Shown here: one piece after another, positions 8,986 to 17,427 of the stretch | Layout of the letters: each line of letters opens with the position of its first letter | Numbering within the stretch: the first letter of the stretch is position 1 | From: Parenemella sanctibonifatiensis | GTDB lineage: Bacteria > Actinomycetota > Actinomycetes > Propionibacteriales > Propionibacteriaceae | Direction: 5' to 3' | DNA length: 64,000 bases | Assembly: GCF_002250565.1 (NCBI RefSeq) | Contig: NZ_NMVJ01000006.1 | Location: forward strand, 372,001-436,000 | The notes under the pieces: generated by a model | The model's input: only the letters and a program-made list of their open reading frames with translations | Database searches by the model: none | What the model was told of the DNA's origin: nothing | Translations under genes and position numbers: made by a program

Positions 8986-9882
8986 GTGAATCTCATCTAC
9001 GCCGATCACGTCGATCCGCGCACGGTCACGGCCAAGCACCTGGTCATTGCCATCGGCGGCGCCGGGGATGCCGGCGGTGCCGTAGACGGGCTCAGCCGTG
9101 AACTGGCCGGCGAGGCCGGCCGTCCGATCGGCAGCTTCCCCACCGATGAGGTCGCCAACTACCTGCGCAACCGGCCCCGGATCACGATGACCGACGGCTG
9201 GCTGGCCGATTACCGGCCACCGACGCTAACCCTGCACGAGGGCCGCGACGCCGAGGGCGACCGGTTCTTGGTGCTGAGCGGCCCTGAGCCGGGCCTGAAC
9301 TGGGAGAAGCTGGCCGACTCCGTCGTCTCCCTGGTGGACCGCTTCATGGTCGAGCAGGTGACGGTCGTGATGGCGGTCCCGATGGGTGTACCGCACACCC
9401 GGGCGATCACCGCGACCCTGTTTGCCAGCGACCAAACGATGCTGCCGGACCACCCTGAGTTGCCCTGGGATGTGTCGATGCCGGCGAGCTTCCCGGTGAT
9501 GCTGGGGCTGCGACTGGAGGAGGCACAGGTGCCAGTCGCCGGGGTCGCGCTCCATGTGCCGCACTACTTGGCCGAACAGGACTACCCGGCAGCTGCCATG
9601 GCCGGCGTCGACTGGGTGGCCCGGCTCACGAACCTCAAGGTCAGCCCGACGGCGGAGTTGACCGAGAAGGACGCCGCCTTCGCGATGATGATCAACCAGG
9701 CGCTGCAACAGAATCCGCCGTTCGCGGCGATGGTCGGCAAGTTGGAGGCCGCCTACGACGAGCCAGGTCAGCCTCAGCTCGGCGTGGCTGCCGGGCAGGC
9801 CGGCGTCCCCAGTGCCGAGGAGATCGGCGCCGAGGCCGAACAGTTCCTGCGGGATCTGAACCAGGGCGAGGGCACCGACTGA
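8986..9882 (+). CDS. PAC2 family protein
   Basis: A 298-residue member of the PAC2 (proteasome assembly chaperone 2-like) family, which is common beside proteasome genes in actinobacteria (Rv2125 type). Features are LVIAIGGAGDAGGAVDGL near residue 20, SFPTDEVANYLRNRPR, PEPGLNWEKL, and AVPMGVPHTR followed by the LHVPHYLA segment. Biochemical function in bacteria is unsettled; a role in proteasome assembly is an analogy only. GTG 8986 is preceded by GGAGG with a 5-nt gap. Confidence 0.88.
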   Translation: MNLIYADHVDPRTVTAKHLVIAIGGAGDAGGAVDGLSRELAGEAGRPIGSFPTDEVANYLRNRPRITMTDGWLADYRPPTLTLHEGRDAEGDRFLVLSGPEPGLNWEKLADSVVSLVDRFMVEQVTVVMAVPMGVPHTRAITATLFASDQTMLPDHPELPWDVSMPASFPVMLGLRLEEAQVPVAGVALHVPHYLAEQDYPAAAMAGVDWVARLTNLKVSPTAELTEKDAAFAMMINQALQQNPPFAAMVGKLEAAYDEPGQPQLGVAAGQAGVPSAEEIGAEAEQFLRDLNQGEGTD

Positions 9883-9901
9883 CCTCGGTCGCTGCGGGCG
9901 T

Positions 9902-10333
9902 TCAGAACGTCTCGCGGCGGATGGTGCTGCGCGGTGTCAGGATCAGCCCGACCGCCAGCCGCCATCCGCACAGCAACATCACCAGCGCAACCGCGCCGAT
10001 GCCGAGGAAACTGAGCGACCAGCCGTACACCAGCGCCCAGACCGTCATCCCGATCACGTGGACGCCGACGGTCAACAGGGCGCCGTAGGGGAGTCCGGAC
10101 GGAATCAGCCAGGTCCGGTCGGCCTGGTCACGGTCCAGCCGGGTCTGCCACCATGCCAACCCGGCTGCGGTCACCGCCAGTGCGAGCCAGAACGGAGCGG
10201 CCGTGGCCGCCAGGGCGCCCAGATCGCGCGCCTGCCCGGCCGGCAGCGTCAGCGAGGCGACGATGGTGACGGCGATCAGGTCGGCGACGCTGACGGCGAT
10301 CCGACTGCCGATGCCGCGGATGCGGAACGCCAT
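9902..10333 (-). CDS. Small integral membrane protein, possibly RDD-like
   Basis: A 143-residue protein with four predicted hydrophobic helices (around VADLIAVTIVASLTL, FWLALAVTAAGLAWW, GALLTVGVHVIGMTVWALV and LGIGAVALVMLLCGWRL). It begins MAFRIRGIGSRIAVSVADL, a pattern resembling the RD motif start of RDD proteins, but the family call is tentative. ATG 10333 follows AAGGTGAG by about 6-8 nt. It lies convergent to the PAC2 gene and divergent from dop. Confidence 0.6.
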   Translation of the reverse strand: MAFRIRGIGSRIAVSVADLIAVTIVASLTLPAGQARDLGALAATAAPFWLALAVTAAGLAWWQTRLDRDQADRTWLIPSGLPYGALLTVGVHVIGMTVWALVYGWSLSFLGIGAVALVMLLCGWRLAVGLILTPRSTIRRETF

Positions 10334-10432
10334 CCTCTGCTCACCTTCGGTCCGGGTCCGCTCGGGGTTCCCGAGCACCGATCACTGTAGTCGCCACGTG
10401 CTTCGATGGTCAGGGGCTGCCAGACTGGCACC

Positions 10433-11926
10433 ATGACTGCTGGGTCGCCGGTCTTCGGCATCGAGAACGAGTACGGCATCAGCGCCACCGTGGATGGCAG
10501 ACAGCTGTCCGCACCGGCGCTGTCGGACCTGATCGTGCGCAGCCACCCGATCCGCGCGGCCGCCGGCTGGGACTTCGCGGCCGAATCGCCACTGCGAGAC
10601 GCGCGCGGCTTCAGCCTCGCGCGGGACGAGGCGATCGCCGACCTGCAGACCGACCTGATCGGCGTGGGAGCCAACCGGACGCTGCGCAACGGGGCACGCT
10701 GGTACGTCGACCACGCCCATCCCGAGTATTCCGGGCCGGAGGTCACTGATCCGGCCGATGCGGTCCGTTGGGACGAGGCCGGGGACCGGATTGCGCTCGC
10801 TGCGGCCCAGACAGCGGGGGAGCGGCTCGGCGTGCCGGTGCGGATCTACAAGAACAACACCGACTCCAAGGGCGCCTCCTACGGCACCCACGAGAACTAC
10901 CTGCTGCCCCGGGCGGTCGAGTTCGAGCAGGTGGTCGCTGAATTCACCGGCTTCTTGGTGTCCCGCTCGGTGCTGGCCGGTGCGGGTCGGGTGGGCATCG
11001 GTGTACGCGGCGAACGTCCCGGCTTCCAGCTCACCCAGCGCGCCGACTTCTTTGAGCGGGTGGTCGGGTTGGAGACCACCACCAGACGGCCACTGGTCAA
11101 CACCCGCGACGAACCTCATGCCGACTTCCGGCAGTGGCGCCGACTCCACGTCATCACTGGCGACGGCAACCGTACTCAGTACGCCACTTGGCTCAAGCTC
11201 GGCAGCGCAGCCCTGGTGTTGCAGGCGCTGGGCCAGGGGCGGCTGCACCAGCTGCCGCAACTCGGCGATCCGGTCCGCGACCATCTGGCGGTCAGCCACG
11301 ACCTGGACCTCAGCCACCGGATTCAGCTCGACGGCAGCTCGGCCACGGCCATCGAGCTCCAACGCCGCTATCTCGACCTGGCATCCGGGATCGCCGACCC
11401 GCCCGCGTGGGCCGACGACATCCTCACCAGCTGGGAACAGCTGCTGAGTGAGCTGGTGACCGATCCGGCGTCGGCCTCCGATCGAGTGGACTGGATCGCC
11501 AAGCACCAACTTCTGGACGGTTACCGGCGGCGCCACCAGCTCGGCTGGGACGCCCCTCAGCTGGCGGCTCTGGACATCCAATGGGCCGATTTGGATCCCG
11601 CCAAGAGCCCATTCTCGGCCTGGCAGCGGCGGGGCAGTGCCCGGACCATCGTCACCGACGAGGAAGTCGCGCAGGCAGTCGAGCAGCCGCCCGCCGACAC
11701 CCGGGCGCTGCTCCGTGGAGCCCTGGTGCGGGCGTACGAGGAGCGGCTGGCCGCCGTCACCTGGGACGGTGTCAGTCTGGACACCGGCGAACGGATCCTG
11801 CGACTCGGGATGTCCGATCCGACGCCGGGCTGGACACCTGTCGAGATCGCCGAGGCCGTGACCGGCGACATCCTCGCCGACGTGCCACGCTTGGAGCGGT
11901 TGACCCGAATCGACCGAGATGACTGA
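10433..11926 (+). CDS. dop: Depupylase/deamidase of Pup
   Basis: Converts the C-terminal Gln of Pup to Glu and removes Pup from conjugates. The protein has 497 residues and a glutamine-synthetase-like fold. Recognisable are the N-terminal metal/ATP motif VFGIENEYGIS, the Dop-loop region with SPLRDARGFS (present in Dop, absent in PafA), NGARWYVDHAHPEYS carrying the catalytic Asp, KNNTDSKGASYGTHENY, and GVRGERPGFQLTQRADFFE. The partner Pup encoded downstream ends in Gln, so this activity is needed. A CAGACT hexamer 6 nt before the ATG hints at a leaderless transcript. Confidence 0.96.
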   Translation: MTAGSPVFGIENEYGISATVDGRQLSAPALSDLIVRSHPIRAAAGWDFAAESPLRDARGFSLARDEAIADLQTDLIGVGANRTLRNGARWYVDHAHPEYSGPEVTDPADAVRWDEAGDRIALAAAQTAGERLGVPVRIYKNNTDSKGASYGTHENYLLPRAVEFEQVVAEFTGFLVSRSVLAGAGRVGIGVRGERPGFQLTQRADFFERVVGLETTTRRPLVNTRDEPHADFRQWRRLHVITGDGNRTQYATWLKLGSAALVLQALGQGRLHQLPQLGDPVRDHLAVSHDLDLSHRIQLDGSSATAIELQRRYLDLASGIADPPAWADDILTSWEQLLSELVTDPASASDRVDWIAKHQLLDGYRRRHQLGWDAPQLAALDIQWADLDPAKSPFSAWQRRGSARTIVTDEEVAQAVEQPPADTRALLRGALVRAYEERLAAVTWDGVSLDTGERILRLGMSDPTPGWTPVEIAEAVTGDILADVPRLERLTRIDRDD

Positions 11927-11948
11927 CGATCTGTGATGGGATGACGAG

Positions 11949-12365
11949 ATGACCAGCAAGTTCGATGACATGGACTGGCACCTGGGCGGCGACGACTTTC
12001 CCGACGACCTGCCCGAGGAGGCCGCCGCCACGCACATCGGCATGTACTTCACCTGGCTGGTTGAGCGTGGCCTGGTGGGGGAGGACTTGGTGCGCGAGCA
12101 TGGCGCGGCGCTGGACCAGGTCCGGTCCGGGCAACTGCGCGGCTCCGGATTCATCGTCGACCAGTGCGACGGGCAGTTGCTGGCCCAGTACCTCACCGAG
12201 GTCGGGGCGGCGTTCACCGAGCATGTCTACGACAGCTATCTGGAGGAGTACGGCAACTGGGGTGATCCCAACGTCAACATCTATGCGCTGCCCGACAACG
12301 ACGAGACCTACTCCGAGGTGCAGGACCTGCTCGACAGTCGATTTGCGGAGTGGGACCCGAGCTGA
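11949..12365 (+). CDS. DUF7832-like small protein between dop and pup
   Basis: A 138-residue soluble acidic protein. The pattern is W-H-GGDDFPDDLPEEAAATHIGMYFTWLVERGL, then FIVDQCDGQLLAQYLTEVGAAF, then YGNWGDPNVNIYALPDNDETY and DLLDSRFAEW. I place it in the DUF7832-type family from memory; function is unknown. It lies 22 bp after dop and 18 bp before the pup start in the same direction, so it is probably co-transcribed with dop. Its position makes a link to pupylation possible but unproven. Confidence 0.7.
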   Translation: MTSKFDDMDWHLGGDDFPDDLPEEAAATHIGMYFTWLVERGLVGEDLVREHGAALDQVRSGQLRGSGFIVDQCDGQLLAQYLTEVGAAFTEHVYDSYLEEYGNWGDPNVNIYALPDNDETYSEVQDLLDSRFAEWDPS

Positions 12366-12370
12366 GTGGC

Positions 12371-12376
12371 TAGGCT
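12371..12376 (+). promoter_or_regulatory. Leaderless -10 box of pup
   Basis: TAGGCT is followed by 7 nt and then the pup ATG, so transcription should begin at or beside the start codon. No Shine-Dalgarno is visible for pup. The box overlaps the end of the preceding gene's downstream spacer. Confidence 0.5.
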
Positions 12377-12383
12377 GGCGGAC

Positions 12384-12569
12384 ATGTCCGAGCAGCAGTA
12401 TCGCCGTCCCCAGCAGCACACCGAGGCCGCCGAACTCCAGCCGGTCGAACAGACCCAGGAGCAGACCCAGGATCACGCGCTCGATGATCTGCTTGACGAG
12501 ATCGACACGGTGCTGGAGTCCAATGCCGAGGAGTTCGTCAAGAGCTTCGTCCAGAAGGGCGGCCAGTGA
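12384..12569 (+). CDS. pup: Prokaryotic ubiquitin-like protein Pup
   Basis: A 61-residue intrinsically disordered modifier that is ligated to lysines and targets proteins to the proteasome. The C-terminal half has the conserved DDLLDEIDTVLESNAEEFV helix followed by KSFVQKGGQ. The final Gln means the precursor must be deamidated by Dop before ligation. The N-terminal half is Gln/Glu-rich and polar as usual. ATG 12384 was chosen over the upstream in-frame GTG 12366 because it gives the normal family length. Its stop overlaps the prcB GTG by 4 nt (GTGA). Confidence 0.96.
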   Translation: MSEQQYRRPQQHTEAAELQPVEQTQEQTQDHALDDLLDEIDTVLESNAEEFVKSFVQKGGQ

Positions 12570-13366
12570 ACCTCCCCGGCCTCGAGGCCTACCTGCGCGC
12601 CGACACCGCCAGCTTCACAGAATTCCTGACCCAGTTGGCGCCCCACCAGCTGCCGAGCAGCCAGGGCGAGCACCTCGCCCCCCACGGCACCACCGTCGTC
12701 GCCGCGATCTACGAGGGCGGCGTCCTGATGGCCGGCGACCGCCGCGCCACCATGGGGCATGCCATCGCCTACCGCGAGGTCAAGAAGGTCCATGAGGCCG
12801 ATGACCAGACCGTCATTGGTATCGCCGGCACCGCCGGAGTGGCCATCGAACTGGTGAAGCTCTACCAGGTCGAACTCGAGCACTACGAAAAGATGGAGGG
12901 CACCCAGCTCTCCTTCGCGGGCAAGGGCAGCCGACTGTCCGGCATGTTGCGCGCCACCATGGGCCGCGCGATGCAGGGGCTGGCAGCGATTCCGTTGCTG
13001 GCCGGCTGGGACGGCGACCGCGGTGCGATCTTCGCCTTCGACATCGCCGGCGGCCGCTACCCGGAACGTCACCGAGCGGCGATCGGCAGCGGTGCCGTCC
13101 ATGCGCTCGGGGCGCTGCGCAAGCTGCACGATCCTGCCGGTTCCCGCGACCAGGCGATCCGGGCCACCCTGCATGCGCTGTGGGATGCCGCCGACCAGGA
13201 CGCCGGCACCGGTGGCATCGACCTGGGCCGCCAGATCTATCCGCAGCTGGCCATCGTGGAGGCCACCGGCGTACGGGAACTGTCCGACGCCGAGCTGCAG
13301 CCCATGATCGAGGCCGTGGTGGCCGACCGGCAGCAGCATCCCGATGGACCGAGGGCAGACCTGTGA
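12566..13366 (+). CDS. prcB: Proteasome subunit beta
   Basis: A catalytic subunit of the 20S core, 266 residues. A 41-residue propeptide ends ...LAPHG before TTVVA, so Thr42 becomes the N-terminal nucleophile after self-cleavage. Supporting catalytic residues are Asp in AGDRRATMG and Lys in VKKVHEAD, with the GSGAVHALG and later YPQLAIVE segments. The propeptide is shorter than in Mycobacterium tuberculosis (57 residues). It overlaps pup upstream and prcA downstream by 4 nt each, indicating coupled translation and matched stoichiometry of the 14+14 core. Confidence 0.96.
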   Translation: MNLPGLEAYLRADTASFTEFLTQLAPHQLPSSQGEHLAPHGTTVVAAIYEGGVLMAGDRRATMGHAIAYREVKKVHEADDQTVIGIAGTAGVAIELVKLYQVELEHYEKMEGTQLSFAGKGSRLSGMLRATMGRAMQGLAAIPLLAGWDGDRGAIFAFDIAGGRYPERHRAAIGSGAVHALGALRKLHDPAGSRDQAIRATLHALWDAADQDAGTGGIDLGRQIYPQLAIVEATGVRELSDAELQPMIEAVVADRQQHPDGPRADL

Positions 13367-14043
13367 CGAGCATGCCGTTCTACGTTGCGCCCGAGCAGCA
13401 GATCCAGGACCGGGCCGACTTCGCACGCAAGGGCATCGCCCGCGGTCGGTCGGTGGTCGTGCAGCAGTACGCCGACGGGATTTGCTGCGTCGCCGAGAAC
13501 CGTTCCAGTCTGCTCTACAAGATCAGCGAGATCTACGACCGGATCTGCTTCGCCGGCGTGGGCCGCTACAACGAGTTCGCTCAGCTGCGCACCGCCGGCA
13601 TCCGGCATGCCGACATGCGGGGCTATGCGTACGCCCGTGAAGACGTCACCGCACGAGGGCTGGCGAACGCGTACGCCCAGTTGCTCGGCGGGATCTTCTC
13701 CGGCGCCGAGAAGCCCTACGAGGTGGAACTGATCGTCGCCGAGCTGGGCATGGAGCCCGAACACGACGAGATCTTCCAGATCGGCTTCGACGGTTCGCTC
13801 ACCGACCAGGAGTGTTTCGCGGTGATGGGTGGCGAGGCCCAGCGGATCCTCGGCGAGATCAGTGACCGCCACGACCCGTCGGCGAGCCTGTCCGAGGCGG
13901 TGCAGAGTGCCACCTTGGCGCTGTTCGGCGGTGAGCCGGTGGACCCGGTGCTGCTGGAGATCGGCGTCCTGGACCGCACCGGGGATCAGCGACGCAAGTT
14001 TCGGCGGCTGGCGACCGAGCAGATCCCGGCGCTGCTCGCATGA
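13363..14043 (+). CDS. prcA: Proteasome subunit alpha
   Basis: Forms the outer gate rings of the 20S core. The protein has 226 residues, beginning MTSMPFYVAPEQQIQDRADFA and then ARKGIARGRSVV, which matches the actinobacterial alpha N-terminus that closes the pore. Further conserved parts are AENRSSLLYKISEIYDRI, RGYAYAREDVTARGLANAYAQ and KPYEVELIVAELG. There is no long acidic C-terminal tail as in mycobacteria; it ends EQIPALLA. GTG 13363 overlaps the prcB stop; ATG 13372 is an alternative and gives a start closer to the mycobacterial protein. Confidence 0.94.
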   Translation: MTSMPFYVAPEQQIQDRADFARKGIARGRSVVVQQYADGICCVAENRSSLLYKISEIYDRICFAGVGRYNEFAQLRTAGIRHADMRGYAYAREDVTARGLANAYAQLLGGIFSGAEKPYEVELIVAELGMEPEHDEIFQIGFDGSLTDQECFAVMGGEAQRILGEISDRHDPSASLSEAVQSATLALFGGEPVDPVLLEIGVLDRTGDQRRKFRRLATEQIPALLA

Positions 14044-14059
14044 ACGCGGTGCCTGTCGC

Positions 14060-15148
14060 ATGAACACGCTGCCCGCGAGCGGTGGTGCAGTTCCGCCGCT
14101 CGGCCCGACCGTTGTCATCGGCGCCGGTCTGGTTGGAGCCTCCATCGGGATGGCGCTGACAGCCGCCGGAGTGGCGGTGCAGCTGGTCGATCTGTTGCCT
14201 GCCCACGCCCGCGTCGCGGCAACTCTCGGCGCCGGCCAGACCGCGCCGCACCCACCCGAGGACGTTGAAGTGGTGGTGGTCGCAGTGCCGCCGGACCACA
14301 TCGCCACGACCGTCATCGACGCGCTCAAGCGGTGGCCGAAGGCGACCGTCACCGATGTCGGTTCGGTGAAGGAGGGGCCGGCCGCAGAGATCAGCGCCGC
14401 CGCTGGGGCGGAGCGTTATGTCGGCTCACATCCGATGGCGGGCTCCCAGCAAGCCGGACCGTTGACCGCCAGTGCCGACCTGTTCCGGGACCGGACCTGG
14501 GTGATCGCGCTGCCTGATGCACAGCAGGCCGAGCACGGGGAGCACGCCAATCGGGTGGCCCGGCTGGCCCGCAGCTGCGGCGCCACCGTCGTGGTGATGT
14601 CTCCCGGCGACCACGATCGAGCCGTCGCCCGGGTCTCGCACCTGCCACACCTGGCGTCGATCCTGGTTGCCCAGGGAATGTTGGAGGGGCCGGCGGGCTA
14701 TCTCCAGCTCGCCGGCCAGGGGTTGCGCGACGTCACCCGAATCGCTGGTTCGGATCCGCATCTGTGGCGCCAGATCATCGGCGGCAACCGCAGCGCGATC
14801 CGTGCCGAGCTGGAGGGGCTGCGGGGCCGGCTGGATCGGATCATTGACGACCTCGATGATGACGAACGCCTCACCCAGGATCTCGAGGAGGGGCGGGCCG
14901 GGACCCGTCGGATCCCCGGCAAGCACGGCGCCGCGCCGCAGTCCTTCGCCAAGGTCACCGTCGAGATTCCCGACCAACCGGGCGCCCTGGCAGCGTTGTT
15001 CCAGCAGATCGGCGAGACCAACGTCGAGGACCTGCAGATCGAGCACGACCAGGCGCGCAACTTGGGTTATCTGGCGATCTTCGTCAGCCCCGAGGATGCC
15101 GATGCGGTCGCCGAACGGATGCGTGGGCTGGGCTGGCGGGTCTCCTGA
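14060..15148 (+). CDS. tyrA: Prephenate dehydrogenase with C-terminal ACT domain
   Basis: An NAD-dependent oxidative decarboxylase of tyrosine synthesis. It has 362 residues. The Rossmann site is VVIGAGLVGASIGMALT, then VTDVGSVKEGP, and the catalytic GSHPMAGSQQAG with its His, followed by HLPHLASILVAQ. From about residue 290, VTVEIPDQPGALAALFQQIG is an ACT regulatory domain, likely for tyrosine feedback. The ATG at 14060 gives a short gap after prcA and is out of frame with the nearer ATG at 14040. It is followed by cmk and der, a common actinobacterial order. Confidence 0.93.
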   Translation: MNTLPASGGAVPPLGPTVVIGAGLVGASIGMALTAAGVAVQLVDLLPAHARVAATLGAGQTAPHPPEDVEVVVVAVPPDHIATTVIDALKRWPKATVTDVGSVKEGPAAEISAAAGAERYVGSHPMAGSQQAGPLTASADLFRDRTWVIALPDAQQAEHGEHANRVARLARSCGATVVVMSPGDHDRAVARVSHLPHLASILVAQGMLEGPAGYLQLAGQGLRDVTRIAGSDPHLWRQIIGGNRSAIRAELEGLRGRLDRIIDDLDDDERLTQDLEEGRAGTRRIPGKHGAAPQSFAKVTVEIPDQPGALAALFQQIGETNVEDLQIEHDQARNLGYLAIFVSPEDADAVAERMRGLGWRVS

Positions 15149-15186
15149 CCGAGCCGGTGTGCCGGCCCGCGGGGCCGACGGTGCTC

Positions 15187-15192
15187 TAGGGT
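15187..15192 (+). promoter_or_regulatory. Leaderless -10 box of cmk
   Basis: TAGGGT, then 6 nt, then GTG 15199. The geometry places transcription initiation at the start codon and favours 15199 over the earlier GTG 15193. Confidence 0.5.
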
Positions 15193-15198
15193 GTGGCT

Positions 15199-15873
15199 GT
15201 GATCTCGTCTCCCACGCCGGCCAGCGAGCCAACCGTCGTCGCGATCGACGGTCCCAGCGGGTCGGGCAAATCCAGCACCGCGCGCGGAGTCGCGCGTCGA
15301 CTTGGCCTCGCCTACCTGGACACCGGCGCCATGTATCGAGCGCTGGCCTGGTTGGTCCTGCAGGCCGACGTCGAACCAACCGACACGGTGGCGATCGCCA
15401 ACCTCGCCCGCCACATGGAGCTGGAGGTGTCCACCGACCCGCAGCGACCTGGCGTACAGGTCAACGGTCATGATGTGACCGAGGCGATCCGATCCCCCCA
15501 GATTTCCGCCTTCGTCTCGACCGTTTCGACGGTCCCGGCGGTCCGTGAACACCTGGTGCGGGTGCAGCAGGAGATTGTCGCCGCCGCCGAACCTGGGATC
15601 GTCCTGGAGGGCCGCGACACCACTACGGTGGTGGCTCCGCAGGCCGAGGTGCGGGTGTTGCTGGTGGCTGATCCGAGCGCCCGGATGGCGCGTCGGTTGA
15701 CGGAGCTCGGCGACGCTGTCACCGATGAGCAGTTGCATGACCAGGTCGTACGCCGCGACGCCGACGACTCGACGGTGGCTCGCTTCACCACGGCTGCTGA
15801 CGGCGTGGTGGTGATCGACTCCACCCAGTTGAGTCTGGCCGAGGTCGTCGACGAGATCTGCGCGCTGGCCTGA
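15199..15873 (+). CDS. cmk: Cytidylate kinase
   Basis: Phosphorylates CMP/dCMP with ATP. The protein has 224 residues. The P-loop is AIDGPSGSGKSSTARGVARRLG, then LDTGAMYRALAWL for nucleotide binding, LEGRDTTTVVAPQAEVRVLL (the GRD.. motif), and a lid-like segment near RRDADDSTVARFT. The start was set at GTG 15199 because a TAGGGT box lies exactly at -12 to -7; GTG 15193 would add two residues. It ends 93 bp before der. Confidence 0.94.
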   Translation: MISSPTPASEPTVVAIDGPSGSGKSSTARGVARRLGLAYLDTGAMYRALAWLVLQADVEPTDTVAIANLARHMELEVSTDPQRPGVQVNGHDVTEAIRSPQISAFVSTVSTVPAVREHLVRVQQEIVAAAEPGIVLEGRDTTTVVAPQAEVRVLLVADPSARMARRLTELGDAVTDEQLHDQVVRRDADDSTVARFTTAADGVVVIDSTQLSLAEVVDEICALA

Positions 15874-15966
15874 GCGGGCGAGCGCACGACTGCGGGATTT
15901 GTGGGTCCGGCCGTTAGCATGGACGCTTGACCGGATTTCGGTCGTTGATCGAGGAGTGCACACATC

Positions 15967-17292
15967 ATGGGTCAGGACGCTCGTCCCGTCGTCGCCGTCG
16001 TGGGGCGACCCAACGTTGGCAAGTCGACGTTGGTGAACCGCATCATCGGGCGTCGCGAGGCTGTTGTGCAGGATGTGCCCGGGGTGACTCGGGACCGGAT
16101 CTCCTATGACGCGAGCTGGTCCGGACGTGACTTTGTCCTGGTCGACACGGGCGGCTGGGCTCCGGATGCGCAGGGATTGGCCGCCCGGATCTCCGAACAG
16201 GCCGAGTTGGCCATCGGGACCGCCGACGTGGTGCTCTTCGTGACGGACGCCGTGGTCGGCACCACCGACGAGGACCAGGCCGTCGTGCGGGTGCTCCGCA
16301 AGTCCGGCAAGCCCGTGGTGCTGGCCGCCAACAAGGTTGACGACGTCCGCGGTGAGGCTGAGGCAGCGACCATGTGGAACCTGGGGCTGGGGGAGCCCTA
16401 CCCGGTGTCCAGCCTGCACGGCCGCGGTTCCGGCGACCTGCTCGACGCCGTGGTCGCCGCGCTGCCGCCGCGTGAGGACGAGCAGGACATTCCGGGCGGG
16501 CCGCTTCGCGTGGCGCTGGTCGGACGTCCCAATGTCGGCAAGTCCAGCCTGCTCAACAAGGTGTCCGGTGAACACCGATCGGTGGTCGACAACGTCGCCG
16601 GCACCACCGTCGACCCGGTCGACGAGATGGTCGAGATCGCCGGTACGCCGTATCACTTCATCGACACCGCAGGCATTCGGCGCCGGGTCAAGGAAGCCAG
16701 CGGCCACGAGTACTACGCGAGCCTGCGCACCCAGGGCGCCATCGAGAGGGCCGATGTGTGCGTCGCCTTGATCGATGCGTCCGAGCCGGTCAGTGAGCAG
16801 GACATCCGGATTCTGCAGAATGTCGTCGACTCCGGGCGGGCCCTGGTGATCGCGTTCAACAAGTGGGACCTCACCGACGAGGAACGACGTCACTACCTGC
16901 AGCGGGAGATCGAAGGCACCCTGCATCCCTTCGACTGGGCGGTCATGGTCAATCTGTCCGCGCGTACAGGTCGGGCGATCGACAAGCTTGCCCCTGCGAT
17001 CAACCAGGCCGCCGAGAACTGGCGGGCCCGGGTCTCGACCGGAAAGCTCAATGCCTTCCTGGGGCGTGTGGTCGCGGCCCATCCGCACCCGGTGCGGGGC
17101 GGCAAGCAGCCCCGCATTCTGTTCGCCACCCAACCCCACGCCGAGCCGCCGACCTTCGTGCTGTTCACCAGTGGCCAGCTTGATCCGGGCTACCTGCGAT
17201 TCGTGCAGCGCCGGCTCCGGGAGGACTTTGAGTTCACCGGTACGCCGGTGCACGTCGAGGTGAGGGCGCGCGAGCGCCGCTCGCGCTCCTGA
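15967..17292 (+). CDS. der: GTPase Der (EngA)
   Basis: A tandem GTPase needed for 50S ribosome maturation. It has 441 residues. The first G domain has [29 protein letters not shown] and NKVD. The second has [28 protein letters not shown] and NKWD. A C-terminal KH-like domain (about 350-441) includes [17 protein letters not shown] 15967 is preceded by GAGGAG at about 9-10 nt. Length and order are canonical. Confidence 0.97.
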   Translation: MGQDARPVVAVVGRPNVGKSTLVNRIIGRREAVVQDVPGVTRDRISYDASWSGRDFVLVDTGGWAPDAQGLAARISEQAELAIGTADVVLFVTDAVVGTTDEDQAVVRVLRKSGKPVVLAANKVDDVRGEAEAATMWNLGLGEPYPVSSLHGRGSGDLLDAVVAALPPREDEQDIPGGPLRVALVGRPNVGKSSLLNKVSGEHRSVVDNVAGTTVDPVDEMVEIAGTPYHFIDTAGIRRRVKEASGHEYYASLRTQGAIERADVCVALIDASEPVSEQDIRILQNVVDSGRALVIAFNKWDLTDEERRHYLQREIEGTLHPFDWAVMVNLSARTGRAIDKLAPAINQAAENWRARVSTGKLNAFLGRVVAAHPHPVRGGKQPRILFATQPHAEPPTFVLFTSGQLDPGYLRFVQRRLREDFEFTGTPVHVEVRARERRSRS

Positions 17293-17427
17293 CCCCGACC
17301 GCAGTCTGATGCCGGGGACCTCGGAGATCCACCTGAGGGTTGACCTGAAGACGCCCTGAGAACACTTGCTGAAAGCAGTGGAAAATGGGTTGAGGGGTTG
17401 ATTCGCCTCGCCGGGAGCAGCAGTCTG

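Noticed and set aside
17293-17427. TTGACC at 17340 as a promoter for the DUF1343 gene
   Set aside because: No TANNNT box occurs at a suitable distance, so the signal is not convincing.
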